Assembly: GCF_014696225.1 (NCBI RefSeq)
Contig: NZ_JACJPV010000008.1
Span: 62,001 to 126,000, forward strand
Length of the DNA stretch: 64,000 nucleotides
Direction of reading: 5' to 3'
Origin: Anabaena sp. FACHB-1237
GTDB taxonomy: Bacteria > Cyanobacteriota > Cyanobacteriia > Cyanobacteriales > Nostocaceae
This document shows, one piece after another, positions 26,842 through 36,370 of the stretch (its first letter is position 1; each line of letters starts with the position of its first letter). The notes below the pieces were generated by a model that was not told where the DNA came from, searched no databases, and saw only the letters and a list, made by a program, of their open reading frames with translations. A program made the translations under genes and the position numbers.

Positions 26842-27852
26842 ATGACAATTAGAGTAGGAATTAATGGTTTTGGACGCATGGGAAGATTAGCCGTTCGTGC
26901 GGCTTGGGATTGGTCAGAAATAGAATTTGTACATATCAATGAAGTTAAAGGTGGTACGGAAGCAGCAGCGCATTTACTAAAATTTGATTCCGTACATGGA
27001 CGGTGGGAAAAAGAAGTTACATCTACAGAAAATCAAATTTTTATTGATAGTAAATCTCTGACTTTTAGTGAATATTCCCAACCAGGAGCAGTCCCTTGGC
27101 AAAATTTTGATGTTGATATTGTCTTGGAATGTTCAGGAAAATTTAGAACTACTTCCACCCTTGATCCTTATTTTCAAAAAGGTGTGAAAAAAGTAATTGT
27201 TGCTGCACCAGTAAAAGAAGGTGCTTTAAATGTTGTGATGGGAGTAAATGATCATCTTTACGAACCTAATAAACATCATTTATTAACAGCAGCTTCCTGT
27301 ACTACTAACTGTTTAGCCCCAGTAGTCAAAGTAATTCATGAAGGGTTAGGAATTAAACATGGAATTATTACTACAATTCATGATAATACTAATACTCAAA
27401 CCATTGTAGATGCACCCCATAAAGATTTACGTCGTGCGCGAGCTACAAGTATGTCATTAATTCCCACTAGCACAGGTTCAGCTACAGCTATTGGTTTAAT
27501 TTATCCAGAATTAAATGGTAAATTAAATGGTTTAGCAGTGCGTGTACCATTGTTAAATGCTTCCTTAACTGATTGTGTTTTTGAAGTTGCACGTTCCACC
27601 ACAATAGCAGAAGTTAATGGTTTATTAAAAGCGGCTTCTACCCAAGAACCATTAAAAGGAATTTTAGCTTATGAAGAACGTCCTTTAGTTTCCATTGACT
27701 ATAAAGATGACCCCCATTCTGCAATTATTGATGCCCTTTCTACGATGGTTGTAGATGAAACTCAAGTGAAAATTTTGGCTTGGTATGATAATGAATGGGG
27801 TTATGCTAATCGCATGGCAGAATTAGCGCGAAAAGTAGCTTTAAGTCTCTAA
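26842..27852 (+). CDS. gap: ArsJ-associated glyceraldehyde-3-phosphate dehydrogenase
   Basis: A 336-residue GAPDH with NAD-binding [17 protein letters not shown] at the N-terminus and the catalytic cysteine C153 in [12 protein letters not shown]. The [12 protein letters not shown] end is typical. It stands between pstS (13 bp before) and arsJ (152 bp after). In the known ArsJ pathway this enzyme uses arsenate in place of phosphate to make unstable 1-arseno-3-phosphoglycerate. Housekeeping GAPDH genes of cyanobacteria lie elsewhere, so this copy is probably dedicated to arsenate. The inference depends on the neighbour. Confidence 0.92.
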   Translation: MTIRVGINGFGRMGRLAVRAAWDWSEIEFVHINEVKGGTEAAAHLLKFDSVHGRWEKEVTSTENQIFIDSKSLTFSEYSQPGAVPWQNFDVDIVLECSGKFRTTSTLDPYFQKGVKKVIVAAPVKEGALNVVMGVNDHLYEPNKHHLLTAASCTTNCLAPVVKVIHEGLGIKHGIITTIHDNTNTQTIVDAPHKDLRRARATSMSLIPTSTGSATAIGLIYPELNGKLNGLAVRVPLLNASLTDCVFEVARSTTIAEVNGLLKAASTQEPLKGILAYEERPLVSIDYKDDPHSAIIDALSTMVVDETQVKILAWYDNEWGYANRMAELARKVALSL

Positions 27853-27906
27853 AATACTGGCTAAAATAATCCTCCTTTTTGACTTTTCATAATCATTATA
27901 GGGGGA

Positions 27907-27970
27907 TAAGCTCTTGTGCTTTTAATTTGGATAATGAATGCAAGCAAGATGCTTGCGCTACTGTAATTTC
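27907..27970 (+). repeat. Partial copy of repeat family C between gap and arsJ
   Basis: TAAGCTCTTGTGCTTTTAAT and GCAAGCAAGATGCTTGCGCT match the left half of the 104-bp family C repeat. The right half is absent. It lies inside the presumed pstS-gap-arsJ transcript. Confidence 0.8.
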
Positions 27971-28004
27971 ATGTAGTTAAATTGTAGTTGTTTAGAGATA
28001 AATT

Positions 28005-29261
28005 ATGGTATCTACTTCTAGTGCAAATTTAAAAAATTACGCCTTAGTTACCCTAGCTTATTGGGGTTTTACTATTACTGATGGGGCATTAAGAATGCTG
28101 GTTTTATTGTATTTTAATAAAATTGGTTATACACCTTTACAAATCGCTTACTTGTTTCTTTTTTATGAAATTTTTGGTATTGTTACTAATTTTTTAGGCG
28201 GTTGGATAGGTTCACAATTTGGACTAAAATTAACTCTTTATAGTGGTCTGGGTTTACAGATTTTTTCTTTGGTAATTTTATCATTATTAAACCCTAATTG
28301 GCCACAGTTTATAGCAGTTTTTTATGTGATGGTAGCACAGGCATTATCTGGTATTGCTAAAGATTTAACTAAGATGAGTTCTAAAAGTGCCATCCGTTTA
28401 GTTGTTCCCCAAGATGCCCAGTCATCTTTGTTTAAATGGGTAGCAGTTTTAACAGGTTCTAAAAATGCCTTAAAAGGAGTTGGTTTTTTTGTTGGTAGTG
28501 CTATTTTATCTGTATTTGGATTTGTAAATGCTTTGTTAATAATGGCTGGCGGACTACTTTTAATTATGTTCACAGGATTATTATTACCTAAAGGAATGGG
28601 CAAAATTAAGCAGAAAGTTAAATTCAGTCAATTGTTTTCTAAAAGTCAGGAAATTAATATTTTATCGGCTGCAAGATTCTTTCTTTTTGGTTCACGAGAT
28701 GTATGGTTTGTTGTAGCTTTACCTGTGTTTTTACGTCAAACTTTAGGCTGGTCATTTTATCAAGTGGGAGGCTTTTTAGCTTGTTGGGTAATTGGCTATG
28801 GAATTGTGCAATTTTTAGCCCCTAATTTAATGCGGAAGTTTGGCTCTAATGATCCGCCAAAATCTAAAACTATTCAATTTTGGACATTTACTTTAACTAT
28901 TGTTCCTTGTGCGATCGCTCTTGCTTTACAACTTGGTTTACCTGCTAATATAGTTATCATCAGCGGACTACTTTTATTCGGTATTGTCTTCGCTTTTAAT
29001 TCTGCTGTTCATTCCTATTTAGTATTAGCATTTACTGACGATGATAAGGTAGCTTTAAATGTTGGTTTTTATTACATGGCTAACTCTGGAGGTCGTCTAG
29101 CAGGTACAGTATTATCTGGGTTAGTTTATCAGTTATTTGGTTTAGTCGCTTGTCTGTGGACATCCATGTTTTTTGTGTTAGCAGCAGCTTTAATTTCTTT
29201 AAAATTACCTAACCCTCAACCCACTAAAAATATTATTTGGAAAGCTGGAGACGGAGACTAA
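28005..29261 (+). CDS. arsJ: Organoarsenical efflux MFS permease ArsJ
   Basis: A 418-residue major facilitator protein with about 12 transmembrane helices. The N-terminus NYALVTLAYWGFTITDGALR and the loop AQALSGIAKDLTKMSSKSA are characteristic of ArsJ. ArsJ exports 1-arseno-3-phosphoglycerate, which then breaks down outside to arsenate, so the GAPDH-ArsJ pair gives arsenate resistance without reduction. A family C repeat fragment sits in the 152-bp gap before it. A strong hairpin follows the stop. Confidence 0.92.
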   Translation: MVSTSSANLKNYALVTLAYWGFTITDGALRMLVLLYFNKIGYTPLQIAYLFLFYEIFGIVTNFLGGWIGSQFGLKLTLYSGLGLQIFSLVILSLLNPNWPQFIAVFYVMVAQALSGIAKDLTKMSSKSAIRLVVPQDAQSSLFKWVAVLTGSKNALKGVGFFVGSAILSVFGFVNALLIMAGGLLLIMFTGLLLPKGMGKIKQKVKFSQLFSKSQEINILSAARFFLFGSRDVWFVVALPVFLRQTLGWSFYQVGGFLACWVIGYGIVQFLAPNLMRKFGSNDPPKSKTIQFWTFTLTIVPCAIALALQLGLPANIVIISGLLLFGIVFAFNSAVHSYLVLAFTDDDKVALNVGFYYMANSGGRLAGTVLSGLVYQLFGLVACLWTSMFFVLAAALISLKLPNPQPTKNIIWKAGDGD

Positions 29262-29280
29262 TTGTATAGTGCATTATAGC

Positions 29281-29312
29281 AAAACAATCTACTTATTTGT
29301 AGATTGTTTCAC
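29281..29312 (+). terminator. Hairpin terminator after arsJ
   Basis: An 11-bp perfect stem, AAACAATCTAC/GTAGATTGTTT, with loop TTATTT, lies 20 bp after the arsJ stop. It ends in a T-rich arm (GTTT then CACTATTTTA). It is well placed to end the arsenic operon. Confidence 0.75.
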
Positions 29313-29370
29313 TATTTTACACTTATTTTACACTTATATATTAGTAATTGAATTATATCTGTTTTTAATT

Positions 29371-29475
29371 ACAGCAGTTTTCGTTATTATGAGTTAAATA
29401 TGTTAATAATAAAACCCTTGTAACACAGGCATCTTGCCTGTTCATAGTGTATCTCATATAAATGAAATGTGCTGT
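29371..29475 (+). repeat. MITE-like repeat family A, copy 3
   Basis: A 105-bp copy, same orientation as 20831-20936. The inner GAGGTAC arm has decayed to GAGTTAA. It occupies the gap between arsJ and hpsA. Confidence 0.85.
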
Positions 29476-29607
29476 AAAATAGTTCTAATCAAGAAATACA
29501 CATAATTAGCTAATGCGATACTAATACAAAGGGACAATTTAATTAATTTTCCCCCTTTTTAGAAACAAGGGCGATTCAGGGTGCCCCAAAAAGTTTATAG
29601 TTATAAC

Positions 29608-29711
29608 TAAACTGATGTGTAGCACTCACTGTACAATCAAAAAGGCTGAAATTACAGTGGCGCAAGCATCTTGCTTGTACTCATTATCCAAATTAAAAGC
29701 ACAACAGCTTA
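29608..29711 (-). repeat. Repeat family C, inverted copy
   Basis: In reverse orientation it matches 49963-50066, with GTGTAGCACTCACTGTAC at its left and GCAAGCATCTTGCTTG plus CAACAGCTTA at its right. It lies about 95 bp upstream of hpsA. Confidence 0.8.
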
Positions 29712-29805
29712 ATAACCTAGGTTAAGTATATAAAACTTACGCACTGTAGAAATACACCATCATAAAACTCAATTTAACTTATCTAATATTGAAAGTGAAT
29801 CAGCT

Positions 29806-32800
29806 ATGTTTCCAAAGTGTTACCTATTAGCAGAAATAAAAGCCAATTCGACTAAAATTATTCGCAAATTTCTAAAAGTAGCTAAAAAACAACTAATTTG
29901 GTTACTAACAACCATATTTCTTACCAATAAGAAACAGCAACTAGCAACAGCAGGTTTTGTATTACCTACAGTAGTAATGGTATCTGTAGTAGTAGTTTTA
30001 CTAACTGCTTCTATTATACTACGTTCTTTTAATCGGGCTCAAAATGCTAGTAATATTCGTATTAATCAAGCTCTTCTGAGTTATGCCATGCCAGCAATAG
30101 ATAGAGGGAGAGCGAAAATTAATCAACTGTTTAACGATAGAAGTTTACCAAGAGTAATACCTAGGGATCAATCTTTATATAATGTTATTAATAATAATAT
30201 AGGAAAATATACCTTTGGTGATGAAACACCATTGCAAATAACCTTTGATATTAATAAAAACAATACAATTGATCAACCAACAACTAGCACCAAAATATAT
30301 GACAATGAAACCTTAAACACAGCTTGGAGATTTCCCATTGATACCAATAATAACGGTAAATTTGACAGTTACAATATTTATGGTATTTACTTCAGAACAC
30401 CATCCGTAAATAGTGGCGGTAAATATACTCGCAGTCGCAACCCATTAGAAGCAAGAACGTTACCCATGTCGTCAGGAAACTTGTCAGCTAAGTGTAGCAG
30501 AAATACTAGCACCACATTAGTGGGTAATACAGGATGGGTTCAACAAAACAACAAGTTCCACAAATCTTTTTTTATTTATACAGCGATCGCACCTATTACC
30601 AGCACTCCTACAGATACAACTAATTATGAAAAATATCAAGGCAATAAAGCATTTACAGCAGTAGAATATCAACAGGATAGAACGCAAATACCTCCAAATA
30701 ATCATGCTTTAGTTTATGAAGATGATATATCACTCACTCCTCAAGCAAATTTCCAATTAAATGGAGCAATATTTACCAATGGCAACTTTTTAACTTCTGA
30801 CATCCAGGGAGGTGCAGTTAGATTTTACCAGGTTAGTAGCCCATCTTCCTGTTTTTATGAAGCTCATAATGCCAAAATTACTGTAGGAGGTAATATAGCC
30901 TTAGGAGGGTTCACCTCCACAAACAGTCAAGGAAATGCTACGGTCGACTTATTTAAGGGTCAAGATGCAAATGTTGGTAGTGTGTTTTGGAATAATTCAA
31001 TTAGTAATTTGAATACACCAGCAAATATAGCCTACAACAACTTAGCTTATATTAGACGCATCAATCAACTAGTCAACGCCCAGATATCTAATAGTGAAAG
31101 TACAGATCCATCCGAGGTAACTACAGGCCTAGCAGCAAAACAACAGGCATTAGGTATCACCCTAAACGAAAAAGAAAGAACTAAATATCGTCGTCAACAA
31201 TTACAAATTTACTTTAAAAAACGGACTCGTCGTGTACCTTATACAGAAGTTGCTGCCGATGCTACAGAAACATATCCTAGCACATTACTGCAAGGATCCG
31301 GTGATACTCTGCGCCCCATTGATAATTGGGTTTATCCAACAGACCCCACAGACGGTAAAACCGGTACTGGTTATACTAACCTATCACTCAATATTACCGG
31401 AACATCCCTAGAACCAAAAGCTACAGAACCTACATCCCTAAAAAATAGTGGTGGGGTAGAAGCACTTTTAGGAGACAGAGTATTACTAGGTAATAACCTA
31501 CCCCAATTGTGGTGGGATACAACTAAAGCAGCATTTGTAAGTTCTGGTATCAATGATACTCAAAACATTAGCGGAATTAAATGGGATGCTGGAAATACAG
31601 ACAAAACTCGCACGCGACGTTCCTTAGTCCAAACATTAGCAGATATAGGATCTACAGATAGAGATGGAGAATGGGAACTAGCAGCAGCTAAAGTACCCAG
31701 TGAACCCACTGACGGAGTAGGAGGGTTACGAGTTGTTACGGGGGCGGGAGTTTATTTGAGAAAAAATGATACTCTTAGTAGTATTAGCACAAACCCACCA
31801 AACCCAATATTGCCTGATACTCAAGGAATGTCTGATGATACAAATACAAAACCTTATCTAAAAATGAGGGCTACAGCAGTTTATCACTACAAGTCTACTG
31901 GCTACGATGCCCAAACGCCTAAACCCATAGCTTGTGTGAGTAGTTATTATGACCCTACTGATAGTAATAGCTACAAAAATATGGAAAGTTTACCAGATGC
32001 TTTTAATCTTGAAAAACCCAAAAATAGTAAACCTAACAGTACATCTAACAATGGTATAGTTTATCCTGCACCTACTAAAACAGTTAATGATTATTCAACA
32101 GCTTTGGAATATCTATCTAAGTTAAAGTATCAGTTTAGTTATACAGTTAGTGATTATTCAACAGCTTTGACATATCTATCTAAGTTAAAGTATCAGTTTA
32201 GTTATACAGTTAGTGATAATAAAATTTTAATAGAACGTTTAATAGATGATGGATTACTAGCTAGAGCATTAAACAAACCAGCACCAGATAGAACTATATC
32301 AGAACAGTCTGCTATTGATGCTCAGATTTGCGCTCTACAAATTATAGAGGGTAGTCTTCTGCCCGTCAGTAATAATCCCGTGATTCCCCATGGTGCAATT
32401 TTTGAAACCTTCTTTTCTGACCAGAGAGAAAAACTTTTTTCTAACGATCTAAAAACACTCTTTCCTGGCCAGCAAGATCAAAAAATTCGCGCTACAGTTT
32501 TAGACTTGGATCTACTACGGGGAAAAACCATTGGTGATTCAGAATATTTATTACCCAACAGCGGTATTATTTACGCGACTCGTGATGATGCTTTACCAGA
32601 TATCAGTGCGGGTAATACCGACGCTGGAAAACTTGAAAGTCCTGTAGATTATGTAGATGACACCACACGCCGTCCCAGTGCCATTTTACTCATTAATGGG
32701 GAAAAACTGTGGCGAACAAATACCTACAAAGAAGAAGAAAAGGGGTTAACTTTAGCTACCAACTTACCAGCATATATTAAAGGGGACTTTAATTTACACA

Positions 32801-33459
32801 CTCAGGAAGAATTTACAGAAACACTCCAAGATGGCTGGAGTAACTTTTATGGTCGTACCCCTCTTAATAATAACTTTGCTTGTCGTTCTGGTGACCCCAG
32901 ATTTCCTGATTGTACCACCGGTGATGAATGGCGACCTGCAAGTATTTTAGCAGATGCCGTTACTTTGCTTTCTGGAAACTTCGACTACTTCACAAAGGAA
33001 TTGGGTTATACAATAGGTAACCAACAACTTGCTAATAAAGATACTACTTTTAATCTGATTATTGCTGCTGGTGACAATCCTGCTAAACCTACGCAAGATA
33101 ATGGTGGTCTAAATAACTTAGTTCGCGTTATAGAAAAGTGGGATAGTAGGAAAATCAAACTAAATGGGGCTTTCATGCAGGTAAAAAAGAGTGCCTATGC
33201 TACAGGGACAAATTCACCTCAAACACTTGATAATACCCTGACAAGACAGTGGAGTTATGATGTCGGACTTTTATCTCAAATACCTGATTTATTTGCGAGT
33301 AAATTGATGCTTACACCTCCGGACTTACCTAATGAGTATTTACGCGAAGTTAGTCGAGATGATGCCTGGATACAAAAGTTATTATGCGCTAAAGATACCA
33401 CTTCTGCTAGTAATTATGCCATAGATCAAGATCAGCGTCCTTCTATATGTCAATCATAA
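29806..33459 (+). CDS. hpsA: Hormogonium polysaccharide protein HpsA
   Basis: A 1217-residue surface protein encoded first in an hps-type locus. HpsA is required in Nostoc punctiforme for hormogonium polysaccharide release and gliding. A single hydrophobic helix (residues 51-72, following ATAG) resembles a pilin N-terminus but lacks the Glu at +5. The rest is a long extracellular beta-rich, Ser/Thr/Asn-rich region with few cysteines. RGRAKINQLF after the helix is typical of HpsA. Codons 762-782 and 783-803 are a recent tandem duplication (21 residues each). Three pseudopilin genes follow within 2.4 kb. Confidence 0.88.
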   Translation: MFPKCYLLAEIKANSTKIIRKFLKVAKKQLIWLLTTIFLTNKKQQLATAGFVLPTVVMVSVVVVLLTASIILRSFNRAQNASNIRINQALLSYAMPAIDRGRAKINQLFNDRSLPRVIPRDQSLYNVINNNIGKYTFGDETPLQITFDINKNNTIDQPTTSTKIYDNETLNTAWRFPIDTNNNGKFDSYNIYGIYFRTPSVNSGGKYTRSRNPLEARTLPMSSGNLSAKCSRNTSTTLVGNTGWVQQNNKFHKSFFIYTAIAPITSTPTDTTNYEKYQGNKAFTAVEYQQDRTQIPPNNHALVYEDDISLTPQANFQLNGAIFTNGNFLTSDIQGGAVRFYQVSSPSSCFYEAHNAKITVGGNIALGGFTSTNSQGNATVDLFKGQDANVGSVFWNNSISNLNTPANIAYNNLAYIRRINQLVNAQISNSESTDPSEVTTGLAAKQQALGITLNEKERTKYRRQQLQIYFKKRTRRVPYTEVAADATETYPSTLLQGSGDTLRPIDNWVYPTDPTDGKTGTGYTNLSLNITGTSLEPKATEPTSLKNSGGVEALLGDRVLLGNNLPQLWWDTTKAAFVSSGINDTQNISGIKWDAGNTDKTRTRRSLVQTLADIGSTDRDGEWELAAAKVPSEPTDGVGGLRVVTGAGVYLRKNDTLSSISTNPPNPILPDTQGMSDDTNTKPYLKMRATAVYHYKSTGYDAQTPKPIACVSSYYDPTDSNSYKNMESLPDAFNLEKPKNSKPNSTSNNGIVYPAPTKTVNDYSTALEYLSKLKYQFSYTVSDYSTALTYLSKLKYQFSYTVSDNKILIERLIDDGLLARALNKPAPDRTISEQSAIDAQICALQIIEGSLLPVSNNPVIPHGAIFETFFSDQREKLFSNDLKTLFPGQQDQKIRATVLDLDLLRGKTIGDSEYLLPNSGIIYATRDDALPDISAGNTDAGKLESPVDYVDDTTRRPSAILLINGEKLWRTNTYKEEEKGLTLATNLPAYIKGDFNLHTQEEFTETLQDGWSNFYGRTPLNNNFACRSGDPRFPDCTTGDEWRPASILADAVTLLSGNFDYFTKELGYTIGNQQLANKDTTFNLIIAAGDNPAKPTQDNGGLNNLVRVIEKWDSRKIKLNGAFMQVKKSAYATGTNSPQTLDNTLTRQWSYDVGLLSQIPDLFASKLMLTPPDLPNEYLREVSRDDAWIQKLLCAKDTTSASNYAIDQDQRPSICQS
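32089..32214 (+). repeat. In-frame 63-bp tandem duplication inside hpsA
   Basis: Two adjacent 63-bp units, 32089-32151 and 32152-32214, differ only at one codon cluster (GGAA versus GACA). Each encodes 21 residues starting DYSTAL and ending YTVS. The near-identity indicates a very recent event. Confidence 0.95.
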
Positions 33460-33554
33460 ACATCGAGTTATCAGCTAATAATGTCTCAATAGCGGAAATA
33501 GCAAAAAACTCTTTTTAGAACTTGTTAAATAACTTTTTCAACAGGTGATAATTT

Positions 33555-34262
33555 ATGAAAACAATTCTCAAAATTAAACAGTATTTTTCTATTAATAATG
33601 CTGGTTTTACAATTATTGAATCAGTGGTTAGCATGATAACCTTAGCAATTTTGTTAAGTGCAATATCACCAGTTTTCGTGCTGTCCGCTGCTATGAGAGT
33701 ACAAGCTAAAAGAATGGAAAAAGCTACTCAAGTGGCAGATACATTTATTGATGGGGTAAGGGATAATTCTATTACACCACCTGGTAAATTAATTGAATTA
33801 CAACCAGCTAATAAAAATACTCCCACAAATCTTGATGATAACTTAATTACTATTACAGAAATGCCTGTACCTAACCAAAATTCTGTTAGTAATATCAATA
33901 AAGATTTTTATTTATCTAAACAAGATGCTACTATTTGTTTGGTAGGAAATAACTGCACTAGAGATCCTGAAAATTCTATAGATGAATTTTATATTCAAGC
34001 TGCTCAAATTAAGGTCACAAATAGCAGATCAACAGCAGGTTATCGTTTAGCCATCAGAATTTATCGAGCAGATATTGATCTGAGTAAAACTGTTTTAACT
34101 AGTATGGATACTGACAATAATAATAATACTTATAGTCTTCTGGGGAATAAACAAATGCCAATAATAGAAAGAATAGTGGATATTACTGATATCAATACGA
34201 CATTTCAAGATTTATGTTCTCGTCTTGGTATAGCTTTACAGCAACAAGATTGTCCACAGTAA
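33555..34262 (+). CDS. hpsB: Pseudopilin HpsB
   Basis: A 235-residue type II-secretion/type IV-pilus-like pseudopilin. The class III leader is cut at G17-F18 in NNAGFTIIESVVSM, with Glu at +5 (E22), followed by a hydrophobic helix to about residue 40. The globular part is rich in Asn and Asp. It lies 95 bp after hpsA and 22 bp before the next pseudopilin gene, consistent with the hpsABC order of Nostoc punctiforme. Confidence 0.85.
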   Translation: MKTILKIKQYFSINNAGFTIIESVVSMITLAILLSAISPVFVLSAAMRVQAKRMEKATQVADTFIDGVRDNSITPPGKLIELQPANKNTPTNLDDNLITITEMPVPNQNSVSNINKDFYLSKQDATICLVGNNCTRDPENSIDEFYIQAAQIKVTNSRSTAGYRLAIRIYRADIDLSKTVLTSMDTDNNNNTYSLLGNKQMPIIERIVDITDINTTFQDLCSRLGIALQQQDCPQ

Positions 34263-34284
34263 TCATTAATTAAACAGGTACAAA

Positions 34285-35277
34285 GTGATGATGAAAATAA
34301 CTGATTTTATTGGTTTTATTTCTAAAAATAAATATAGAAACAACCAAAAATATGATCAATATCATCAATATCAAGGTTTTACTTTAGTAGAATTATTAGT
34401 AGGTTCAGTAATTGCTGTTTTAACTATTACACTATTGCTAACTTTTGTTACCAGTATTATGAATACAGAAAAACAAGAACAAGCAAAAGCCAATACAGAA
34501 GATGATATTCAAACAGCAATCAATTATATTGCTCGTGATTTGCAACAAGCTATTTATATTTATGATGCTGATGGAATTGAGGCAATTAAATCAAAATTAC
34601 CTTATCCTAATAACAGCAATAAAACGCCTATTTTAGTTTTTTGGAAACGTGATTTTGTGAGTAGTGTAATGTCTACAGCATCAGGTCAAGATGACTCTTT
34701 TGTGTATTCATTAGTTGCTTACTATATAGATGATTCTAGTAGTGATATTTGGTCTAAAACTGCTAGAATTAGTAGGTGGGAAATTAAAGATGGTGTAGAA
34801 TCTTCTGATGGAGTAGCTTGTACTGGATATACAAAAAAGTACGTTAATAATAATTGCCCTGATCCTGGTTTTGCTCCTTTTAGTGATTATTTTAAAGTAA
34901 CAGATAGTTTGGATATGGGAATGAAAAAATGGAAAAAAGCATCAGCAAATTATACTAATGATAATGATGATATCGTTTTAATTGATTTTGTTGATCAAAG
35001 TACCAGTTCTCCTCCAGCAGCTGTTTGTCCTCCAGATGTAGTAGATCCTGATGATAATACTAAAAATATTCTAGAATGGTCTTTAGTAAAACCTACAAGT
35101 ATGACAGGTTTTTATGCCTGTGTAGATAGTATTAATAATGCTCAAGCTCAGGTGTTTATTCGCGGTAATGCTTTAGCTAGAGTTACAAATAATTCTCAAA
35201 CTTATACTGATAGTAATAAATCCTATTTTCCTGCTATTAATGTTAGGGTAAAAGGTACAGGTTTTTTAAATAACTAA
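34285..35277 (+). CDS. hpsC: Pseudopilin HpsC
   Basis: A 330-residue pseudopilin. The prepilin cleavage site is G31-F32 in YQGFTLVELLVGSV, with E36 at +5. The leader is unusually long and basic (30 residues). After the helix (33-55) comes a large extracellular domain. Size fits the larger minor pseudopilins (GspJ-like). It overlaps nothing and is 21 bp before the fourth gene. Confidence 0.85.
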   Translation: MMMKITDFIGFISKNKYRNNQKYDQYHQYQGFTLVELLVGSVIAVLTITLLLTFVTSIMNTEKQEQAKANTEDDIQTAINYIARDLQQAIYIYDADGIEAIKSKLPYPNNSNKTPILVFWKRDFVSSVMSTASGQDDSFVYSLVAYYIDDSSSDIWSKTARISRWEIKDGVESSDGVACTGYTKKYVNNNCPDPGFAPFSDYFKVTDSLDMGMKKWKKASANYTNDNDDIVLIDFVDQSTSSPPAAVCPPDVVDPDDNTKNILEWSLVKPTSMTGFYACVDSINNAQAQVFIRGNALARVTNNSQTYTDSNKSYFPAINVRVKGTGFLNN

Positions 35278-35298
35278 AGATGGTACTTAGGAAAAAAT

Positions 35299-35847
35299 AT
35301 GATGATTGTTGACAAGAGAAATAGGCCTAAAAATAATATTTTTGATAGTGGTTTTACATTCTTAGAAATGATCGCAGTTTTATTAGTAATTGGTATTTTA
35401 TCTGCCATTGCCACGCCCAGTTGGTTAGGTTTCATTAATAATCGTCGTTTAAGCATAGCTGAAAACCAAGTATATCAAGCCATGCGTCAAGCCCAAAGTC
35501 AAGCTAAAAAAGAGCAAGTCTCATGGCAGGCTAGTTTTAAGGAAGAAAATAACAGATTACGGTGGTCTGTACATCCAACAAATGTTGATTCATCCCAGGC
35601 TAATTGGTATGATTTAGATGAAAATATCCAATTAGATGCAGAAACTACCTTACCATTAAGTGATGGGGTCAGAAGGGTAGAATTTGATTATTTAGGTAGC
35701 GTTAAACCACCTTTGGAAAGAATTACTTTATCTAGTAAGTCGGGAGGAGCAAGTAAGCGTTGTGTATTTGTTTCCACTATTTTAGGAGCTTTAAGAACAG
35801 CAAAAGAAAATAATAAACCTGACGAGAAAGGAAATTATTGTTATTAA
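35299..35847 (+). CDS. GspH-like pseudopilin, probable HpsD
   Basis: A 182-residue pseudopilin with cleavage at G18-F19 in DSGFTFLEMIAVLL, E23 at +5, and a hydrophobic helix to about 41. The motif NRRLSIAENQVYQAMRQAQS is typical of GspH/FimT proteins. It is fourth and last of the hps run, 21 bp after hpsC. By order it corresponds to hpsD of Nostoc punctiforme, but I leave the symbol open. Confidence 0.82.
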   Translation: MMIVDKRNRPKNNIFDSGFTFLEMIAVLLVIGILSAIATPSWLGFINNRRLSIAENQVYQAMRQAQSQAKKEQVSWQASFKEENNRLRWSVHPTNVDSSQANWYDLDENIQLDAETTLPLSDGVRRVEFDYLGSVKPPLERITLSSKSGGASKRCVFVSTILGALRTAKENNKPDEKGNYCY

Positions 35848-35875
35848 AGGGTGTTTGAAAAGTTTTGGATCGTGA

Positions 35876-35946
35876 TTTTAGGCACTTTTAATTTGGATAG
35901 TAAATACAAGCAGGATGCTTGCGCTACGGTGAGTGCTACACATCAC
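35876..35946 (+). repeat. Repeat family C, partial copy
   Basis: It contains GCACTTTTAATTTGGATAGT, ACAAGCAGGATGCTTGCGCT and the GTGAGTGCTACAC right arm, with an internal deletion relative to the 104-bp version. Confidence 0.7.
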
Positions 35947-35986
35947 CAAGTCCAAAATAATAAGCAGGCAAGATGCCTGCTCTACA

Positions 35987-36370
35987 TTAAGCAGCAGGAA
36001 GTTTAACCTCACGTGCCATATCTAAAAAACTATTCATATTTGCCCCTGGACGACGACGTTCTCCACTGCTAGGCCAAATTAGATATTTTGTAGCAAAATT
36101 AGTTTCTTTTGGTACATTTAACTTAGGTGTTACTGGTGTTGATGCTTTAGCTGGTGCTGGTGCTGGTGCTGGTGCTTTAGCTACTACTGCCGGTGCTGTT
36201 TCTGTTACTACTGGTGTTGTTACTACTGGTGTTGTTACTACTGGTGTTGTTACTACTGGTGTTGCTCCTGCTTCCTCTTTTAGTTCTAAGTAATAACCAC
36301 CATCTTTTTTACCAAATAATCCGGTGATAAAACTGATGATACTACCAATCAGATTCTTGATCAAACCCAT
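35987..36370 (-). CDS. Small amphipathic-start protein with PVVTT repeats
   Basis: A 127-residue protein of unknown function. The N-terminus MGLIKNLIGSIISFITGLFG is an amphipathic or membrane-associated helix, followed by KKDGGYYLELKEE. Then come four PVVTT repeats (residues about 38-56, a 15-bp tandem repeat in the DNA) and a Pro-Ala linker. A conserved-looking basic tail, ATKYLIWPSSGERRRPGANM, ends in a helix. Pentapeptide number may vary between strains. It is convergent with the hps genes. I recognise no catalytic motif. Confidence 0.75.
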   Translation of the reverse strand: MGLIKNLIGSIISFITGLFGKKDGGYYLELKEEAGATPVVTTPVVTTPVVTTPVVTETAPAVVAKAPAPAPAPAKASTPVTPKLNVPKETNFATKYLIWPSSGERRRPGANMNSFLDMAREVKLPAA

